NCBI RefSeq assembly: GCF_030012605.2
Contig: NZ_CP114055.2
Length of the DNA stretch: 64,000 nt
Strand: one strand, 5' to 3'
Source of the DNA: Bergeyella_A cardium
GTDB taxonomy: Bacteria; Bacteroidota; Bacteroidia; Flavobacteriales; Weeksellaceae
A model generated the notes under the pieces. The model saw nothing but the letters and a program-made list of their open reading frames with translations. It made no database searches and was not told the origin of the DNA. Made by a program: the position numbers and the translations under genes. Of the stretch, positions 9,156-16,613 are shown piece by piece. How positions within the stretch are numbered: position 1 is the first letter of the stretch; the number at the start of each line of letters is the position of its first letter.

Positions 9156-9243
9156 TGATAACTCGTTTCTATGGTGATTGATTTTAGTATAAAAATTTTG
9201 TGTAATGATACAAAAAATATTTATCATTGCAAAAAATAATAGA

Positions 9244-9708
9244 ATGAGAAAACCTCTTGCTTTTCTGTTTATTTTACTTGCAAGCCTCTCTGCTCAGGCA
9301 CAATCTTCCAGACTTGATGAGTTGCTCTCCATACTTGAAGCTAAAAAAGGTCTCCGTATAGCTAAAACTGATGTAAACATTAGCGATAAAAAATTCGTCC
9401 TCATAAAAGACTTTGATGAGTATACAGAACGAAATTTTATCATCTTAAAAGGTAATTTGGTAACAATGGTAGAGGTTTTTGATGATAAAAAAACTGGAGA
9501 AACTACCTCTAAAATCTTTACTGGTGATATGGTAAGGACAAATAAAAATCTAATCTCTATAAGGCTGGATAAGCAAGAATCCAAACCACTATCTGTCCCC
9601 CTCACCAAAGCTCTCCTACTGGCTGAGCAAAAGCAAATCCTCTACCTTCTCGATCTCAATACAAAAGAGCGATGGATAGACGAATCCTCACTTACTAAAA
9701 AGAATTAA
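9244..9708 (+). CDS. hypothetical secreted protein
   Basis: A 154-residue protein of unknown family. Residues 1-20 are a signal peptide (MRKPLAFLFILLASLSAQAQ). The rest is a polar, lysine-rich domain with a likely beta-strand pattern (KFVLIKDFDEYTERNFIILK, NLVTMVEVFDDKKTGE) and no recognised catalytic motif. The start at 9244 marks the signal peptide; an upstream in-frame ATG at 9205 is less likely. It is transcribed divergently from the YceI lipoprotein gene and converges on the FKBP-like lipoprotein gene. Confidence 0.7.
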   Translation: MRKPLAFLFILLASLSAQAQSSRLDELLSILEAKKGLRIAKTDVNISDKKFVLIKDFDEYTERNFIILKGNLVTMVEVFDDKKTGETTSKIFTGDMVRTNKNLISIRLDKQESKPLSVPLTKALLLAEQKQILYLLDLNTKERWIDESSLTKKN

Positions 9709-9773
9709 TTTTTTTAAATATTAAAATATACTGATAAGTCTTTCATTTATATTTGATGTCTAAAAAATTCACT

Positions 9774-9808
9774 AAAAAAATAGCATATATCATCTGGATA
9801 TATGCTAT
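9774..9808 (-). terminator. hairpin terminator of the FKBP-like lipoprotein gene
   Basis: A perfect 12-bp stem ATAGCATATATC / GATATATGCTAT with loop ATCTG. On the minus strand it is followed by seven T residues. It sits between two converging genes. Confidence 0.75.
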
Positions 9809-9852
9809 AAATATTTGTTATACAGAGAGTAATCATCTCACCTGTTAAGATA

Positions 9853-10590
9853 TTATTCCTCCGCCGAAGTTCGCGCCTTAGATTTATAGACTTGGAAGTT
9901 GAATACGAAACTTCGGTTTCGGTAGATATTATTCGGATAGTGGAGGTCTCTGGCGTAGGCCGCACGAGAAGGGACGATAATCACCCCTTGAAGATTGTAG
10001 GGCGCAGAATCTTCCTGGTCAAATGCTTGGAAATGCTTTAGCGCCTCTTTAAAGCCCTCGATTTCGTAATAGCTTCGTTGCTTTTGGATATCGCTGCTCG
10101 CCTTATCGAGCACAGATTTTTTCACATAATAATAGTAGGGGTCTTTATCGGGCGTGCCAAAATTATCTATGGTATTGATGAAAGTACCTTCGGAGCCGTA
10201 GGACATCGTTCCATCGTCTTTTCTGCGAGAGAGGAAGGTCGTGGTTTTTGTCATTAAGTGGATTACATCCGTCTCGCCAATAGCCGTTCCGCTCGCTGGC
10301 TGTGCGCCTTGCCTTACGATATAGACTACGCCACTCGGAAGGGTTTGTGGGTTGAGGGCAGAGAGCTTGGTTTCATTATCATCTGAAGTATCTGTGGCGC
10401 TGAAAGCCTTGATGAGCCCTTGGGCATCGAGATAATGCTCGTCGAGATACTTAGCAATGGCTTGGTCATCATTTGCATTTTGCTCTGCAAGGGTTTCTAC
10501 TTCTTTTGTGGTCTCTCTATCGTCATCATCTCTATTGCAAGACGCTAGACTGAGGGAAATTGCAAGGGTGCAAGCGAATATTCTTTTCAT
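9853..10590 (-). CDS. FKBP-like lipoprotein, putative peptidyl-prolyl isomerase
   Basis: A 245-residue lipoprotein (MKRIFACTLAISLSLASC, then DDDDRE). Residues about 85-235 look like a divergent FKBP fold: LPSGVVYIVRQGAQPASGTAIGETDVI is the usual FKBP entry, and GFKEALKHFQAF plus YNLQGVIIVPSRAAYA match the core 'G.. .L . M . . G . . . . . I P' region. Isomerase residues are not well conserved, so activity is uncertain. Gliding-type FKBPs such as GldI are relatives in this class, but this one is not called GldI. The upstream region is shared with divergent recO. Confidence 0.7.
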   Translation of the reverse strand: MKRIFACTLAISLSLASCNRDDDDRETTKEVETLAEQNANDDQAIAKYLDEHYLDAQGLIKAFSATDTSDDNETKLSALNPQTLPSGVVYIVRQGAQPASGTAIGETDVIHLMTKTTTFLSRRKDDGTMSYGSEGTFINTIDNFGTPDKDPYYYYVKKSVLDKASSDIQKQRSYYEIEGFKEALKHFQAFDQEDSAPYNLQGVIIVPSRAAYARDLHYPNNIYRNRSFVFNFQVYKSKARTSAEE

Positions 10591-10671
10591 ATTGGAGTTT
10601 TACGGATGCAAATATAAACAATCGGCTATCACTAGCAAAACCCTGATGAATATAGTACAAATGCAAGGATT

Positions 10672-10704
10672 TTTGCTGAGAAATGATAAAAAAAACTATT
10701 TTTG
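10672..10704 (+). promoter_or_regulatory. recO promoter
   Basis: TTTG at 10672-10675, 21 bases, TATTTTTG at 10697-10704: a canonical promoter 29 bases before the recO ATG. Confidence 0.7.
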
Positions 10705-10732
10705 GAACCCTTAATTCAATTACCCCCCTTCG

Positions 10733-11422
10733 ATGGAAATATGCACTGGATTTATGCTTTCGGCAATAAAGTATGGCGAGCAAGATGCTGTACTCAACTG
10801 CTTTACCAAAGAACAGGGCTTTATGAGCCTCTTTGTGAAGAATATCTATGCAAAGAAAAATAAGAAAAAGCCGTATCTAAGCCCATTAAATGAGCTGTAT
10901 TTTAAGATAAATCATCAGCAGAAATCCAATGTTTTAAAGACGATTTCTTCGGTAGAGCCTTGCTGGATTTTAGATTGTAATGAAGATTTCAGCGCTATGT
11001 CCATCGTGCTTTTTGTTGCCGATTTTTTGAATATTATTCTAAAAAATGAAACGCCCTCCGACTATCTTTATGAGCAAATAAGCGAGCTGAGAACGAAAAT
11101 AGAAGCCAAAGACCATCAGTGTCACCTTATTTTTATGATAAATTTTCTAAAAAACTTAGGTGCGAGCCCTTATATAAGCGAAGGCGATTTTCTCAACCCC
11201 GAAGAAGGGCGGTTTACAAATGCGATGTATAATAAATACTTCGGTGCAGAGATTTCTAGAATCTGGAAAGGGGTGTTGCAATCAGATATGCCGTATGATT
11301 TTCCTATCCCCTCTTCTGAGCGACGAAATTTACTCGAAAGTATTATCATTTATTATCAGCATCATATCCCGAACTTCCGAGAACCTGAATCATTAGATGT
11401 GGTAAAGCAGATTTTTGATTAA
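10733..11422 (+). CDS. recO: DNA repair protein RecO
   Basis: A 229-residue RecO, which binds DNA and, with RecR, loads RecA on SSB-coated gaps. The N-terminal OB fold is clear (TGFMLSAIKYGEQDAVLNCFTKEQGFMSLFVK, the usual 'Y.E.d.i..lfT.e.G...' pattern). It is followed by an all-helical domain with the short C-terminal region common in Bacteroidota. There is no obvious four-Cys zinc cluster. The next gene, holB, has a promoter-like box at 11464, but the two could also be read together. Confidence 0.88.
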   Translation: MEICTGFMLSAIKYGEQDAVLNCFTKEQGFMSLFVKNIYAKKNKKKPYLSPLNELYFKINHQQKSNVLKTISSVEPCWILDCNEDFSAMSIVLFVADFLNIILKNETPSDYLYEQISELRTKIEAKDHQCHLIFMINFLKNLGASPYISEGDFLNPEEGRFTNAMYNKYFGAEISRIWKGVLQSDMPYDFPIPSSERRNLLESIIIYYQHHIPNFREPESLDVVKQIFD

Positions 11423-11463
11423 GAAATAAGCCCCACAGAGCCCATCAATTCTAAAATAATCCT

Positions 11464-11471
11464 TACTTTTG
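11464..11471 (+). promoter_or_regulatory. -7 element TACTTTTG just before holB
   Basis: An exact TAnnTTTG box ending five bases before the holB ATG (11477). Transcription would start at or within a base or two of the A of the ATG, so the mRNA from this promoter could be leaderless. No good -33 element is visible. Confidence 0.45.
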
Positions 11472-11476
11472 GGACT

Positions 11477-12592
11477 ATGAATTGGGATAGTATTATCGGG
11501 CAAAATGACCTGAAAACTCAGCTTCAGCAAAGTATAAAAGACAACCGAGTGGGGCACGCACTCCTCTTCACAGGTAATGAAGGCTACGGAGTTCTGCCTT
11601 TGGTTTTAGCATTTTGTAAAGAGATTTTCATTAATGAAAATCCAGATTCTGGCTCAAAAATAGACCACCTTTCTCATCTCGATTTGCATTTCAGCTTTCC
11701 TACTTATTCCGTTTCTGGTAAAAGCCTAAGCAAAAACTTTATTCCTCAGTTTAGGGAATTAGCACAGAGGAATCCTTATTTTGATTATGAAGACTGGTCA
11801 AACGAACTCGACTCTGAAAATAAACAACTCTTTATTTCCGTAGACGAAATCGAGGAGCTTACCTCTAAACTAATGCTTAAAAGCTACGAAGGAGGGTATA
11901 AAATACTCGTCATCTGGAGAGCCGATAAAATGAATGTGCAGGCTTCTAATAAATTCTTAAAACTTTTAGAAGAACCGCCAAAAAAAACGATTATTATCCT
12001 CACCTCTGAATCTCAGGACAGCTTTCTACAAACGATTCTCTCCCGAACTCAAATCTACGATGTACCCCGTATAAAAGATGAGGATATAAAAGAAGCACTG
12101 CTGCATAGCGCCAGCTTAGATGAGCGGCAAGTAGAAGCCATTATCTACCAAGCGCAAGGGAATTGGAATACTGCCGTTAAACTTTTAGAGCATACCCATT
12201 CTGATGAAGAGTTTGAACATTATTTTGTGAAATGGGTGAGAGATGCTTTTCAAGTAAATAAAAAGCCTCAATACCTTAGGGAGATTATCCACTGGGCATC
12301 TGAGATAAGCCTTTGGAATAAGGAGAAACAAAAGCAGTTTTTGGAATATTGTACTGAGATTTTCCGCCTTGCAATGCTTCAGAATTATAGTAGTGAAGGG
12401 CTTGTTTATAAGCGGATAGATGAAAAATTTAACTGGGAGAAATTTTCAGAATTTATTCACGGAGCAAATATAGAAGCTATACTCGAAGAAATAAGTGAGG
12501 CCAATCTGCACCTCACCCGAAATGGAAATGCTAAAATCGTTTGGACAGATTTAGGGATTAAACTCTCGCGATACATCCATAAGAAAGTCTAA
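11477..12592 (+). CDS. holB: DNA polymerase III clamp-loader subunit (delta prime type)
   Basis: A 371-residue AAA-type clamp-loader protein. It starts WDSIIGQNDLKTQLQQSIKDNRVGHALLFTGNEGYG; the P-loop is degenerate, as in delta prime. Further on it has YKILVIWRADKMNVQASNKFLKLLEEPPKKTIIILTSES, the sensor-like segment, and LSRTQIYDVPRI, the SRT arginine-finger motif. The subunit helps open and load the sliding clamp. An intrinsic terminator follows immediately. It neighbours recO, which has a similar replication/repair role. Confidence 0.9.
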   Translation: MNWDSIIGQNDLKTQLQQSIKDNRVGHALLFTGNEGYGVLPLVLAFCKEIFINENPDSGSKIDHLSHLDLHFSFPTYSVSGKSLSKNFIPQFRELAQRNPYFDYEDWSNELDSENKQLFISVDEIEELTSKLMLKSYEGGYKILVIWRADKMNVQASNKFLKLLEEPPKKTIIILTSESQDSFLQTILSRTQIYDVPRIKDEDIKEALLHSASLDERQVEAIIYQAQGNWNTAVKLLEHTHSDEEFEHYFVKWVRDAFQVNKKPQYLREIIHWASEISLWNKEKQKQFLEYCTEIFRLAMLQNYSSEGLVYKRIDEKFNWEKFSEFIHGANIEAILEEISEANLHLTRNGNAKIVWTDLGIKLSRYIHKKV

Positions 12593-12593
12593 T

Positions 12594-12628
12594 AAAAAAA
12601 GACACTCCACCGAATGAAGTGTCTTTTT
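12594..12628. terminator. bidirectional terminator between holB and rplI
   Basis: A-run, GACACT ... AGTGTC stem, T-run (CTTTTTAT). The flanking A and T runs let it work for both converging genes. Confidence 0.8.
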
Positions 12629-12646
12629 ATTTATCTCTTACTTAGA

Positions 12647-13141
12647 TTAGTTTTCTTCAGATTTAGCTTCTTCTTTTTTAGGAGCTTCAGCTGGAGCATC
12701 GGAAACGATGTCAAACTCATAAGTATACTCTACATCTCTGTGAAGTCTGATAAGAGCAGAGAATTTACCTGTTCTCTTAATTGTATTTCCAGGGATTTTA
12801 ATGTATTTTCTATCGATTTCTACTCCTGCTTTTGCTAATTCTTCAGCAAGGTTTGCATTATTGATAGAACCGAAGAGCTTGTCTCCTGAACCTACTTTCG
12901 CAGCGATGGTAACAGAAACTTTTTTCAGTTGCTCTACTTTTGCATTAGCAGCGGCAACTAATTTTGCTTCCTCTTCTTTTCTTGCTTCTAATGTTTCTGC
13001 AAGAACTGCTTTGTTTTTAGGTGTAGCGAGAACTGCATATCCTTGCGGGATAAGGAAGTTTCTTGCATAGCCTGGTTTTACGCTTACAGTATCAAACTCA
13101 AGTCCTAAGTTTTCTACATCTTTTTTTAGAATAATTTCCAT
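12647..13141 (-). CDS. rplI: 50S ribosomal protein L9
   Basis: A 164-residue L9. The N-terminal domain has the hallmark MEIILKKDVENLG..., KPGYARNFLIPQGYAV signature. A long connecting helix follows (LEARKEEEAKLVAAANAKVEQLKK), then a C-terminal domain with LFGSINNANLAEEL. A 15-residue acidic/lysine tail (APKKEEAKSEEN) extends beyond the usual end, common in Bacteroidota. Third gene after rpsF and rpsR; a hairpin at 13218-13251 lies between rpsR and rplI and may lower its expression. Confidence 0.97.
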   Translation of the reverse strand: MEIILKKDVENLGLEFDTVSVKPGYARNFLIPQGYAVLATPKNKAVLAETLEARKEEEAKLVAAANAKVEQLKKVSVTIAAKVGSGDKLFGSINNANLAEELAKAGVEIDRKYIKIPGNTIKRTGKFSALIRLHRDVEYTYEFDIVSDAPAEAPKKEEAKSEEN

Positions 13142-13217
13142 TTTGTTGTTGTCTTGTTTTTTAATTTTTAGATAGGTCTAAAAACAGTTAGAATTTAATT
13201 TTATTTAATTCAGCAAC

Positions 13218-13251
13218 AAAAGAAACAGGCCTCGAGCAGCTTGTTTCTTTT
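13218..13251 (-). terminator. hairpin between rpsR and rplI (attenuator-like)
   Basis: AAAAGAAACA ... TGTTTCTTTT inverted repeat in the 123-base rpsR-rplI gap. On the minus strand the right arm ends in TTTCTTTTG, so it can act as a weak terminator or RNA-processing site within the ribosomal operon. Confidence 0.5.
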
Positions 13252-13264
13252 ATTTGATTTTGTA

Positions 13265-13567
13265 TTACTTTAAAAGGTCTGCTACATACGGTAGAAGTGC
13301 AAGGTGTCTTGCTCTTTTTATAGCAGCAGCTACTTTTCTTTGGTATTTAAGAGAGGTACCTGTGTATCTTCTTGGGAGTATTTTCCCTTGCTCATTTACG
13401 AACTGAAGAAGAAAGTCAGCATCTTTATAATCTATATGCTTAATACCGTATTTTTTAAATCGGCAGTATTTCTTTTCAGTTTTAGTATTGATATCAAGTG
13501 GAGTAAGGAATTTTACTTCAGATTCTCCTCCTGCTGCGGCTTGTTGTGCCATTTCGTCTATTGCCAT
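13265..13567 (-). CDS. rpsR: 30S ribosomal protein S18
   Basis: A 100-residue S18. Family core: KKYCRFKKYGIKHIDYKDADFL, then NEQGKILPRRYTGTSLKYQRK and IKRARHLALLPY. There is a 20-residue N-terminal extension rich in Ala/Gln/Gly (MAIDEMAQQAAAGGESEVKF), seen in Bacteroidota S18. S18 in this phylum has been linked to the lack of Shine-Dalgarno use. It lies 27 bases downstream of rpsF, with which it pairs in the ribosome platform. Confidence 0.97.
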   Translation of the reverse strand: MAIDEMAQQAAAGGESEVKFLTPLDINTKTEKKYCRFKKYGIKHIDYKDADFLLQFVNEQGKILPRRYTGTSLKYQRKVAAAIKRARHLALLPYVADLLK

Positions 13568-13594
13568 TTCTTTAATTTTTTTAAGGGTTAATGA

Positions 13595-13936
13595 TTACGC
13601 TTTTGCAGATTTTAGTTTTGCTCTTCTTGTTACAGCATACTCTACTGCGTGTTTGTCCAGTTTAGTAGTGAGGTAACGGATGACTCTCTCATCTCGTTTG
13701 AAAGCAGTTTCTAAATCTGCAACGATGCTTCCTTCTCCTTTAAATTCAATTAAGGTATAAAAACCATTTTTCTTTAATTGAATAGGATACGCTAATTTTT
13801 TAAGCCCCCAGTTTTCTTTAGCTACGATTTCGCAGTTTCTTTCGGTTAAGAAGTTTTCAAATTTCTTTACTGCTTCCTCCACCTGTGCGTCAGATAGAAC
13901 GGGAGTTAAAATGAAAACAGTTTCATAATGATTCAT
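13595..13936 (-). CDS. rpsF: 30S ribosomal protein S6
   Basis: A 113-residue S6: MNHYETVFILTPVLSDAQVEEAVKKF, then the NWGLKKLAYPIQLKKNGFYTLIEF strand pair and DERVIRYLTTKLDKHA. The start at 13936 is chosen from the standard S6 N-terminus. An in-frame ATG at 13993 would add 19 residues and would lie upstream of the promoter. First gene of rpsF-rpsR-rplI; unlike the usual order there is no ssb or priB gene between rpsF and rpsR. Confidence 0.97.
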   Translation of the reverse strand: MNHYETVFILTPVLSDAQVEEAVKKFENFLTERNCEIVAKENWGLKKLAYPIQLKKNGFYTLIEFKGEGSIVADLETAFKRDERVIRYLTTKLDKHAVEYAVTRRAKLKSAKA

Positions 13937-13962
13937 AATGTTGTTTTTTAATAATTCGGGGG

Positions 13963-13994
13963 CAAAAATATACCTTTTTCCTATACTGAGCAAA
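13963..13994 (-). promoter_or_regulatory. rpsF operon promoter
   Basis: On the minus strand: TTTG (13994-13991), 20 bases, TATTTTTG (13970-13963). Canonical promoter with a leader of about 20 bases. It also fixes the rpsF start downstream. Confidence 0.75.
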
Positions 13995-14074
13995 TAAATA
14001 TCAAAAACTGATAAAATAAAGCCCCTTTTAATGAATGATTAATGAAAGTTATTCCCTGCATTCTATACAGAAAA

Positions 14075-14105
14075 TTTGGATGTTTCAGAAAAACTTATAT
14101 CTTTG
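14075..14105 (+). promoter_or_regulatory. promoter of YceI gene 3
   Basis: TTTG at 14075-14078, 19 bases, TATCTTTG at 14098-14105. Textbook Bacteroidota promoter, 26 bases before the ATG at 14132. Confidence 0.78.
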
Positions 14106-14131
14106 GCAACTAAATTTTAAATTTAACTATT

Positions 14132-14824
14132 ATGAAAAAAAGCATTTTAATGGTATTTGCCCTTACGGCTCTTGTGCTTACATCTTGTAAAAAGGAAGCT
14201 TCCGCTACAGAAGATACGGTAGATTCCACGGCAGTATCTAATTCTGATGCTCCAGCAGTAGAAGGCGCTGAGGCGTTTGCAGTTCAGCCAGCAGATTCAA
14301 AACTCGACTGGGAAGGAGGTAAAATCTCTGGTGATAAACACTCTGGATTCATCAACTTTAAAGAAGGGGAAGTTCTTGTAAAAGACGGAAAAGTAGTGGG
14401 TGGTAAATTCGTTTTGGATATGAATACCATCGAGAGTACAGACATTAAAGACGACCCTGAAATGAAAACAATGCTCGACGGACACCTCAAAGGCACCGCT
14501 GAGGACAAAGAAAAAGCAGATCATTTCTTTAATGTAACCCAATACCCAACCGCGACTTTTGAAATTACAAGCGTGGCAGAAGAGAACGGTAAGCAAGTGG
14601 TAGAAGGTAATCTCACGATAAAAGATAAGACCAACCCTATTAAATTTACTGCTCAAGTGAAGGTAGATGGAGATAATGCAAGCCTCGTTTCTGATGAAAT
14701 TATAATCGACAGAACAAAGTGGAATGTAAACTATAACTCTGGTTCTGTAATTAAAGACCTTGCAGCAGATAAAGTAATTAAAGACGAGATTAAAGTCCTC
14801 GTATCTGTGCTGGCTAAGAAATAA
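14132..14824 (+). CDS. YceI family lipoprotein
   Basis: A 230-residue lipoprotein: signal MKKSILMVFALTALVLTSC, an acidic/Ser-Thr linker to about residue 48, then a YceI domain (ADSKLDWEGGKISGDKHSGFINF, GGKFVLDMNTIES, DHFFNVTQYPTATFEIT, VIKDEIKVLVSVLAKK). An extra loop (GHLKGTAEDKEKADH) precedes the conserved DHFF strand. Third YceI paralogue of the window. It has its own strong promoter and a strong terminator. Probable role: binding and moving a lipid or quinone-like molecule in the periplasm; the ligand is unknown. Confidence 0.9.
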   Translation: MKKSILMVFALTALVLTSCKKEASATEDTVDSTAVSNSDAPAVEGAEAFAVQPADSKLDWEGGKISGDKHSGFINFKEGEVLVKDGKVVGGKFVLDMNTIESTDIKDDPEMKTMLDGHLKGTAEDKEKADHFFNVTQYPTATFEITSVAEENGKQVVEGNLTIKDKTNPIKFTAQVKVDGDNASLVSDEIIIDRTKWNVNYNSGSVIKDLAADKVIKDEIKVLVSVLAKK

Positions 14825-14842
14825 TTGATTATTTACAAATTA

Positions 14843-14876
14843 AATCCTCCTCAGAAATATCTGAGGAGGATTTTTT
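14843..14876 (+). terminator. terminator after YceI gene 3
   Basis: Perfect 12-bp stem AATCCTCCTCAG / CTGAGGAGGATT with loop AAATAT, then TTTTT. Confidence 0.88.
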
Positions 14877-14908
14877 ATTTCTAATTTGTCTCCGACCCCA
14901 CTGGATTA

Positions 14909-14959
14909 TGGCTTTTGGCAAATAGCTATTAGCTAATCGCCAGTAGCCAACCGCTAATT
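14909..14959. repeat. heptamer tract with GC dinucleotide every 7 bp
   Basis: In this noncoding stretch the dinucleotide GC occurs at 14911, 14918, 14925, 14932, 14939, 14946 and 14953, an exact 7-bp spacing over seven units. Typical units are AGCTATT, AGCTAAT, CGCCAGT, AGCCAAC and CGCTAAT. The unit is degenerate (AGCTAnT / GCCAnT forms) but phase is not lost. It lies between the YceI terminator and the 21-bp array, whose period is three times as long. Confidence 0.7.
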
Positions 14960-15000
14960 ATCATTTTAATAAAAAAATAGGCTATTTTTTATCAATTTTT

Positions 15001-15171
15001 AGGTTCTTAACCTAAAATTTTAGGTCTGGAACCTAATTGAATACGGTAACCAACCTAATCGTTCCGGTTCTTAACCTAAACGATGGGGTCTCTGACCCAA
15101 AATTTCCGGTCTTTGACCTAATCGTTCGGGTTTTTAACCCAAAAATGGGGTCTCTGACCCAAACGATGGAG
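15001..15171. repeat. 21-bp-period array of covarying dyads (array 1, about 8 units)
   Basis: Eight units of about 21 bp fill the gap between two converging transcription units. The ACC arm begins at 15010, 15031, 15053, 15074, 15095, 15116, 15137 and 15157, so spacings are 21, 22, 21, 21, 21, 21 and 20. Most units hold a small dyad: GGTTCTTAACC, GGTCTTTGACC, GGGTTTTTAACCC or GGGTCTCTGACCC. The arms change together (GGTT with AACC, GGTC with GACC). Linkers alternate between AAACGATGG and its near reverse complement TAATCGTTCC. No protein is encoded. It ends nine bases before the stop codon of the efflux channel gene. Confidence 0.8.
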
Positions 15172-15179
15172 TTTTTAAG

Positions 15180-16589
15180 TTAGTGGGCGCCGAGAGCGCG
15201 GTAGAGTTCTACGCCAGATTGTAGTTTTATGTATTGAGCATTGAGGATATTGAGCTCGGCATTGAGTTTATTTACATCAGCGTTGAGGACTTCTAAGTAA
15301 TTTGCCATACCGTAATTCACAAGCTCGCGGGAGTAATCTACGGAATGAGTATAGGCTTCGAGCTCCTTTTTCTTTAAGCTGATGAACTCCTCTTGTGAGG
15401 AATAGATTTTTAGCGCATCGGAGACTTCCTTTCCTGCGGTGAGGACTGCCTTGCGGAAGGCGAGGTAGGCTTTTTCTTTATTGGCGAGGCTCACTTCATA
15501 ATTGGTGCGTATCTGTCTTTTGTTGAGCAAAGGCTGGGTAAGACCGGCAATGATGCTCGCAAAAAGGGAATTGGTGCTAAAGAGCTTATCTATGTCTAAT
15601 GATTGAAGCCCTCCGTTTGCGGTGATTTTAAGGCTCGGGTAGAACTGTGCATTGGCTACATTGGTCAGCTCAAAGGCTGCCCTAAGGTCGAGCTCCGCTT
15701 TTCTTACATCTGGGCGATGGGTAAGCAGATGGCTTGGGTAGCCGAGCGATGTATTAATGTTTAAAACCTGCTCGTCTATACTCCCTCGCTCTATTTTATG
15801 AGGCGCTTCCCCGAGGAGGAGAGAGATGGAATTTTCCAACTGCACAATTTGATTTTCTATACTGATGAGCGATGCCTGAGCATTATAAACTAAGGCTTCG
15901 CTTTGTTTTACGGCAACTTCGGTGAGGGAGCCTGCAGATTTCAGCGCTTTGGTGGTCTCTAAATTCTTTTGGCGAAGCTCAATAGTCTGCTCAATGATTT
16001 GCTTTTGCTTGTCATAGGTAAGGAGCTGGAAGTATGCCGTTGCCAATGATGCTACCAAAGTACTCTTTACCGCCTGCTGGGCTGCAACGGTACTCAGGTA
16101 GGTAGCGAGCTGTGCTTTCTTTTGTGCATTGAGCTTGCCCCAGATATCTGCCTCCCAGCTGAGACTTGCAGTGAGGTCATACTGCCGAAGATAAGTCCTA
16201 TCCCTCCCCTGCCCAGAAGCTGAATTAAGGGAAGGCGTCTGGTAGCTAAAATTTGCAACGAGGGAGAGCGTAGGCTCATATACGCTTGCCTTGTATTGCT
16301 TTAAGTATGCCTCTGCGGAAGCAATATTCTGCACTGCGGTAAGCACATCTAAATTATTTTCCAAACCTTTGCTTATAAGGTTTTGGAGATGGCTATCGGT
16401 GAAGATTTCCTTCCAAGGGGTAGTAGCAATGCTGGTTTCCGTACTTTCAATACTACTGCCTTTTAGGGTAAGGCTATCGGTTCGGAAGAGGTTTTCAGTG
16501 GCAACTTCAGTGGGCTGTTTGTACTCCTGCCTTGCTGCGCAGGAGGTTATAAGCACTGCTGTTAGTATGGTGATGATAGTGTTATTCAT
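15180..16589 (-). CDS. RND efflux outer membrane channel lipoprotein (TolC/OprM type)
   Basis: A 469-residue outer-membrane factor. Lipoprotein signal MNNTIITILTAVLITSC is followed by two OEP repeats (residues about 55-260 and 270-465) with long helices such as LEVLTAVQNIASAEAYLKQY. Typical marks: LSWEADIWGKLNAQKKAQ, GEAPH, LLTHRPDVRKAELDLRAA, NAQFYPSLKITANGGLQS. It forms the trimeric exit duct of the pump encoded upstream. Last gene of the regulator-adaptor-pump-channel operon, 24 bases after the pump gene; array 1 starts right after its stop. Confidence 0.93.
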   Translation of the reverse strand: MNNTIITILTAVLITSCAARQEYKQPTEVATENLFRTDSLTLKGSSIESTETSIATTPWKEIFTDSHLQNLISKGLENNLDVLTAVQNIASAEAYLKQYKASVYEPTLSLVANFSYQTPSLNSASGQGRDRTYLRQYDLTASLSWEADIWGKLNAQKKAQLATYLSTVAAQQAVKSTLVASLATAYFQLLTYDKQKQIIEQTIELRQKNLETTKALKSAGSLTEVAVKQSEALVYNAQASLISIENQIVQLENSISLLLGEAPHKIERGSIDEQVLNINTSLGYPSHLLTHRPDVRKAELDLRAAFELTNVANAQFYPSLKITANGGLQSLDIDKLFSTNSLFASIIAGLTQPLLNKRQIRTNYEVSLANKEKAYLAFRKAVLTAGKEVSDALKIYSSQEEFISLKKKELEAYTHSVDYSRELVNYGMANYLEVLNADVNKLNAELNILNAQYIKLQSGVELYRALGAH

Positions 16590-16613
16590 ATTCTTTAATT
16601 ATCATTGAGTTTA

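Noticed and set aside
15001..15171. Array 1 as a CRISPR array
   Set aside because: Units are 21 bp with no alternation of constant repeat and unique spacer of about 30 bp, and no cas genes are present.
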